A stretch of DNA of 34,480 nt from Bacteroidales bacterium (GTDB taxonomy: Bacteria > Bacteroidota > Bacteroidia > Bacteroidales > PUMT01). Location: positions 1 through 34,480 of the forward strand of contig SLOS01000374.1 in assembly GCA_007132365.1 (NCBI GenBank). The letters run 5' to 3'. Of the stretch, positions 32,623 through 34,480 are shown piece after piece. The position numbers were made by a program, and so were the translations under genes. Numbering within the stretch: the stretch's first letter is position 1; the number at the start of each line of letters is the position of its first letter. The notes under the pieces are model-generated. The model worked only from the letters and a program-made list of their open reading frames with translations, made no database searches and was not told the origin of the DNA.

Positions 32623-34347
32623 ATGATAGTAAGGATAGAGGTTAACAATAAAATCATTAAAGCGCGAAAGGGAGAGACCATAATGTCCGCCCTCAGGTCA
32701 GCCGGTATAATGATCCCCTCCATATGCTCAATGAAGGATTTCACTCCTACCGGAGCCTGCAGGATGTGTGTGGTCGAAGTGGAAGGCAGGCAGGGGCTGG
32801 TACCTTCATGTTCACAGCCTGTCAGTGAATGGATGAAGATAAAAACCCATTCTCCCAGGGTAGTGAAATCGAGAAAAACAATAGTAGAACTGCTTTTATC
32901 CAATCATCCCGATGATTGCCTTTACTGTGAACGCAATGGCAACTGTGAACTGCAGACACTTGCCGAAGAGCTGAATGTGAGGGAGCGGCGCATCATGGGT
33001 AAAAAAAACAAATACAAACTTGACCACTCCAGTCCCTCGATTGTCCGCGATCCCGCCAAATGCATACTTTGCGGACGGTGCGTGCGTGTATGTGAAGAGA
33101 GGCTGTCGGTATTTGCAATTGATTTTGTCAACCGGGGAAACAGGACAATAATAGGAACAGCATTTAACAAGGATCTTAACTTTTCAAGTTGTATCAATTG
33201 CGGACAATGCATAATGGTTTGTCCCACCGGAGCCTTATTTGAGAAAGACAGTCTCCCCGAGATCGAAGATGCACTCAATAATCCTGAAAAAACTGTAGTT
33301 GTTCAATACGCACCTTCAGTAGGTGTTACCCTGGCTGAGGAGTTTGGAATCAAGCCCGGGAAGGATATCGGCGGACTGGTAATTGCGGCCCTCAGGAAGA
33401 TAGGGTTTGACCGGATATTTGATACCTCCTTTGCTGCCGATATAGCCGTTGTTGAGATGGCACATGAACTGCTGTCCTTGAAGGGCAAAAAAGACAGAAT
33501 GCCGCTTATTTCAGGCAGCTGTCCCGCCTGGGTGAAGTTTGCAGAACAGTGGTATCCCGATCTTTTGCCGGCTGTGTCATCATGCAAATCACCGCAGCAG
33601 ATGCTGGGAGCAATTCTAAAATCCGGGTATCCCGGGATATCCGGTACAGATGCCGGCAGTATCTTTTCCGTGGCAGTGGCACCCTGCACCGCAAAAAAGT
33701 TTGAGGCACAGAGAGAAGAGATGACCAAAAAGGGACTATCTGATATAGATGCCGTACTTACCACCAGGGAGCTGGCCAAGCTTATAAAACTTTACGGTAT
33801 TGATATGAGCCAGATCGAACCTGAAGTTGCTGATGAGCCATACGGAATGCGTAGTTCGGCCGGCAAATTGTTTGGTGCATCGGGCGGAATGGCTGAAGCC
33901 ATTATTCGCTCCCTGCCATATGCTGCCGGAGCAAAAGAGCCTTCCCGGATAAAATATCAGGAGCTAAGGGGAGGCAGGGGAAGAAAAGAGGCGGAGATAA
34001 GGATTGGTAAAACCACATACCGGTTTGCTGTTGCAGGTGGTATGTCAAATGCGGTTAATCTTATTGAGGATATCCGGGCAGGAAACTGTGAATACGATTT
34101 CGTAGAGATAATGGCCTGCGCCGGCGGATGTGTCAATGGTGGCGGCCAGCCTATAGGTGCTGATGATAATGCAATAAGGGCAAGGATGAAGGCTCTCCAT
34201 GGTATTGATGAAAAGGAAACAATAAGGGTTGCCCATAAAAATCCCAGGATCAGTGAGTTATATGATAATTTTCTTGGCAGTCCCCTAAGCGGAAAATGCA
34301 AATCACTGTTACATACCAGTTATTCGGAAAGAAAAGTTTTATTATAA
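32623..34347 (+). CDS. hydA: [FeFe]-hydrogenase catalytic-type subunit with altered proton-path residues
   Basis: A 574-residue subunit built like Clostridium CpI. It has an N-terminal [2Fe-2S] domain (Cys35/46/49/63), a His-ligated [4Fe-4S] site (His95, Cys99/102/108), two [4Fe-4S] sites (Cys147/150/153/157 and 190/193/196/200) and the H-cluster domain. All four H-cluster cysteines are kept: Cys300 (SGSCPAW), Cys355 (APCTAKKFEA), Cys499 and Cys503 (MACAGGCVNGGG). The numbering coincides with CpI from about residue 147. Against CpI, position 299 is Ser instead of the proton-donating Cys, 279 is Met instead of Glu, 286 is Leu instead of Arg, and 353 is Ala instead of Met; Glu282 and Ser319 are kept. 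In CpI and algal HydA, exchanging Cys299 (or its equivalent) for Ser nearly abolishes turnover, so activity here may be low or biased. No HydE, HydF or HydG maturase gene is in the window. Confidence 0.93.
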   Translation: MIVRIEVNNKIIKARKGETIMSALRSAGIMIPSICSMKDFTPTGACRMCVVEVEGRQGLVPSCSQPVSEWMKIKTHSPRVVKSRKTIVELLLSNHPDDCLYCERNGNCELQTLAEELNVRERRIMGKKNKYKLDHSSPSIVRDPAKCILCGRCVRVCEERLSVFAIDFVNRGNRTIIGTAFNKDLNFSSCINCGQCIMVCPTGALFEKDSLPEIEDALNNPEKTVVVQYAPSVGVTLAEEFGIKPGKDIGGLVIAALRKIGFDRIFDTSFAADIAVVEMAHELLSLKGKKDRMPLISGSCPAWVKFAEQWYPDLLPAVSSCKSPQQMLGAILKSGYPGISGTDAGSIFSVAVAPCTAKKFEAQREEMTKKGLSDIDAVLTTRELAKLIKLYGIDMSQIEPEVADEPYGMRSSAGKLFGASGGMAEAIIRSLPYAAGAKEPSRIKYQELRGGRGRKEAEIRIGKTTYRFAVAGGMSNAVNLIEDIRAGNCEYDFVEIMACAGGCVNGGGQPIGADDNAIRARMKALHGIDEKETIRVAHKNPRISELYDNFLGSPLSGKCKSLLHTSYSERKVLL

Positions 34348-34389
34348 TGTGTGCTTCTTACAATGTTATAGACATTTCAGGAACTGACT

Positions 34390-34480
34390 ATGAATAATGC
34401 AGATGATCACAAAAAGCTTCTGATAACACTCAAGGACAGGTGCCGTGTTTGCTATACATGTGTCAGGGAATGTCCCGCCA
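34390..34480 (+). CDS. Start of a [4Fe-4S] protein, cut by the window edge
   Basis: An ATG at 34390 opens a frame that runs off the window after 30 codons. It encodes MNNADDHKKLLITLKDR followed by CRVCYTCVRECPA, a [4Fe-4S] motif (Cys18/21/24/28). The phrase CRVCYTCVRECPA is one I associate with the N-terminus of a second class of hydrogenase-like sensory proteins, often fused to PAS or kinase domains, but too little is visible to be sure. It lies 42 bases after hydA on the same strand and probably belongs to the operon. Confidence 0.7.
   Translation, partial: MNNADDHKKLLITLKDRCRVCYTCVRECPA

Noticed and set aside
33303..33779. Minus-strand open frame of 158 codons
   Set aside because: Antisense shadow of the H-cluster domain of hydA with no family features.
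1..34480. CRISPR arrays, tRNA or rRNA genes, insertion sequences, integrated elements
   Set aside because: No regularly spaced repeats, tRNA-like cloverleaf, transposase, integrase or attachment-site duplication was seen on reading both strands.

Overview
The window reads as a piece of chromosome from an anaerobic, fermentative member of the Bacteroidota, most likely Bacteroidales or a near relative. The reasons are: -33/-7 type promoters (TTTG, about 19-21 nt, TAnnTTTG) rather than -35/-10; start codons preceded by A/T-rich sequence with no clear Shine-Dalgarno; families typical of the phylum (DUF4199, CCC-motif membrane protein next to DUF2752, LuxC-type acyl-CoA reductase, ComEC without a beta-lactamase domain); and an anaerobic ferredoxin/hydrogen metabolism. 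There are no tRNA or rRNA genes, no CRISPR array and no recognisable insertion sequence. The DNA looks like core chromosome, not an acquired island.

Left part (1-10.5 kb, + strand): the 3' part of pyruvate:ferredoxin oxidoreductase, cut by the window edge; a dihydroorotate dehydrogenase-like flavoprotein; a soluble PAS-GAF-PAS histidine kinase; ruvX and def, translationally coupled; and comEC. A YciO-type gene converges on comEC and overlaps its end. Next comes the SRP RNA on the minus strand, with a promoter that fits it well.

Middle part (10.7-20.5 kb): DUF4199 protein and two glycosyltransferases (+). A minus-strand run then holds a Nudix hydrolase, miaA, a pRiA4b ORF-3-like protein, an acyl-CoA reductase and two small membrane proteins. 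An ABC permease and a SiaC-type regulatory phosphoprotein (+) converge on gapA (-) at a strong bidirectional terminator. A 41-codon lipoprotein gene lies behind gapA.

Right part (20.6-34.5 kb): two exported amidohydrolase-family proteins, in which only one of three catalytic domains keeps the metal ligands; a short-chain dehydrogenase; a ProX-type deacylase; and the hydrogenase locus. The locus has two divergent arms around a Rex-like palindrome (30068-30095). The left arm codes for a thioredoxin-like [2Fe-2S] ferredoxin, a hydrogenase-like PAS protein with a damaged H-cluster site, and a SpoIIE/PP2C phosphatase. The right arm codes for hydC-hydB-hydA, the trimer layout of NAD-linked, electron-bifurcating [FeFe]-hydrogenases, followed by the start of another [4Fe-4S] protein.

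The most notable observation is in HydA. It matches the Clostridium pasteurianum CpI residue numbering across most of its length and keeps all H-cluster ligands, but it carries Ser at 299 (proton-donor Cys), Met at 279 (proton-path Glu), Leu at 286 and Ala at 353. The locus may therefore be a redox- or H2-sensing system, or a strongly biased hydrogenase, rather than a standard H2 producer. PFOR, GAPDH and HydABC together outline how reduced ferredoxin and NADH would be made and disposed of.
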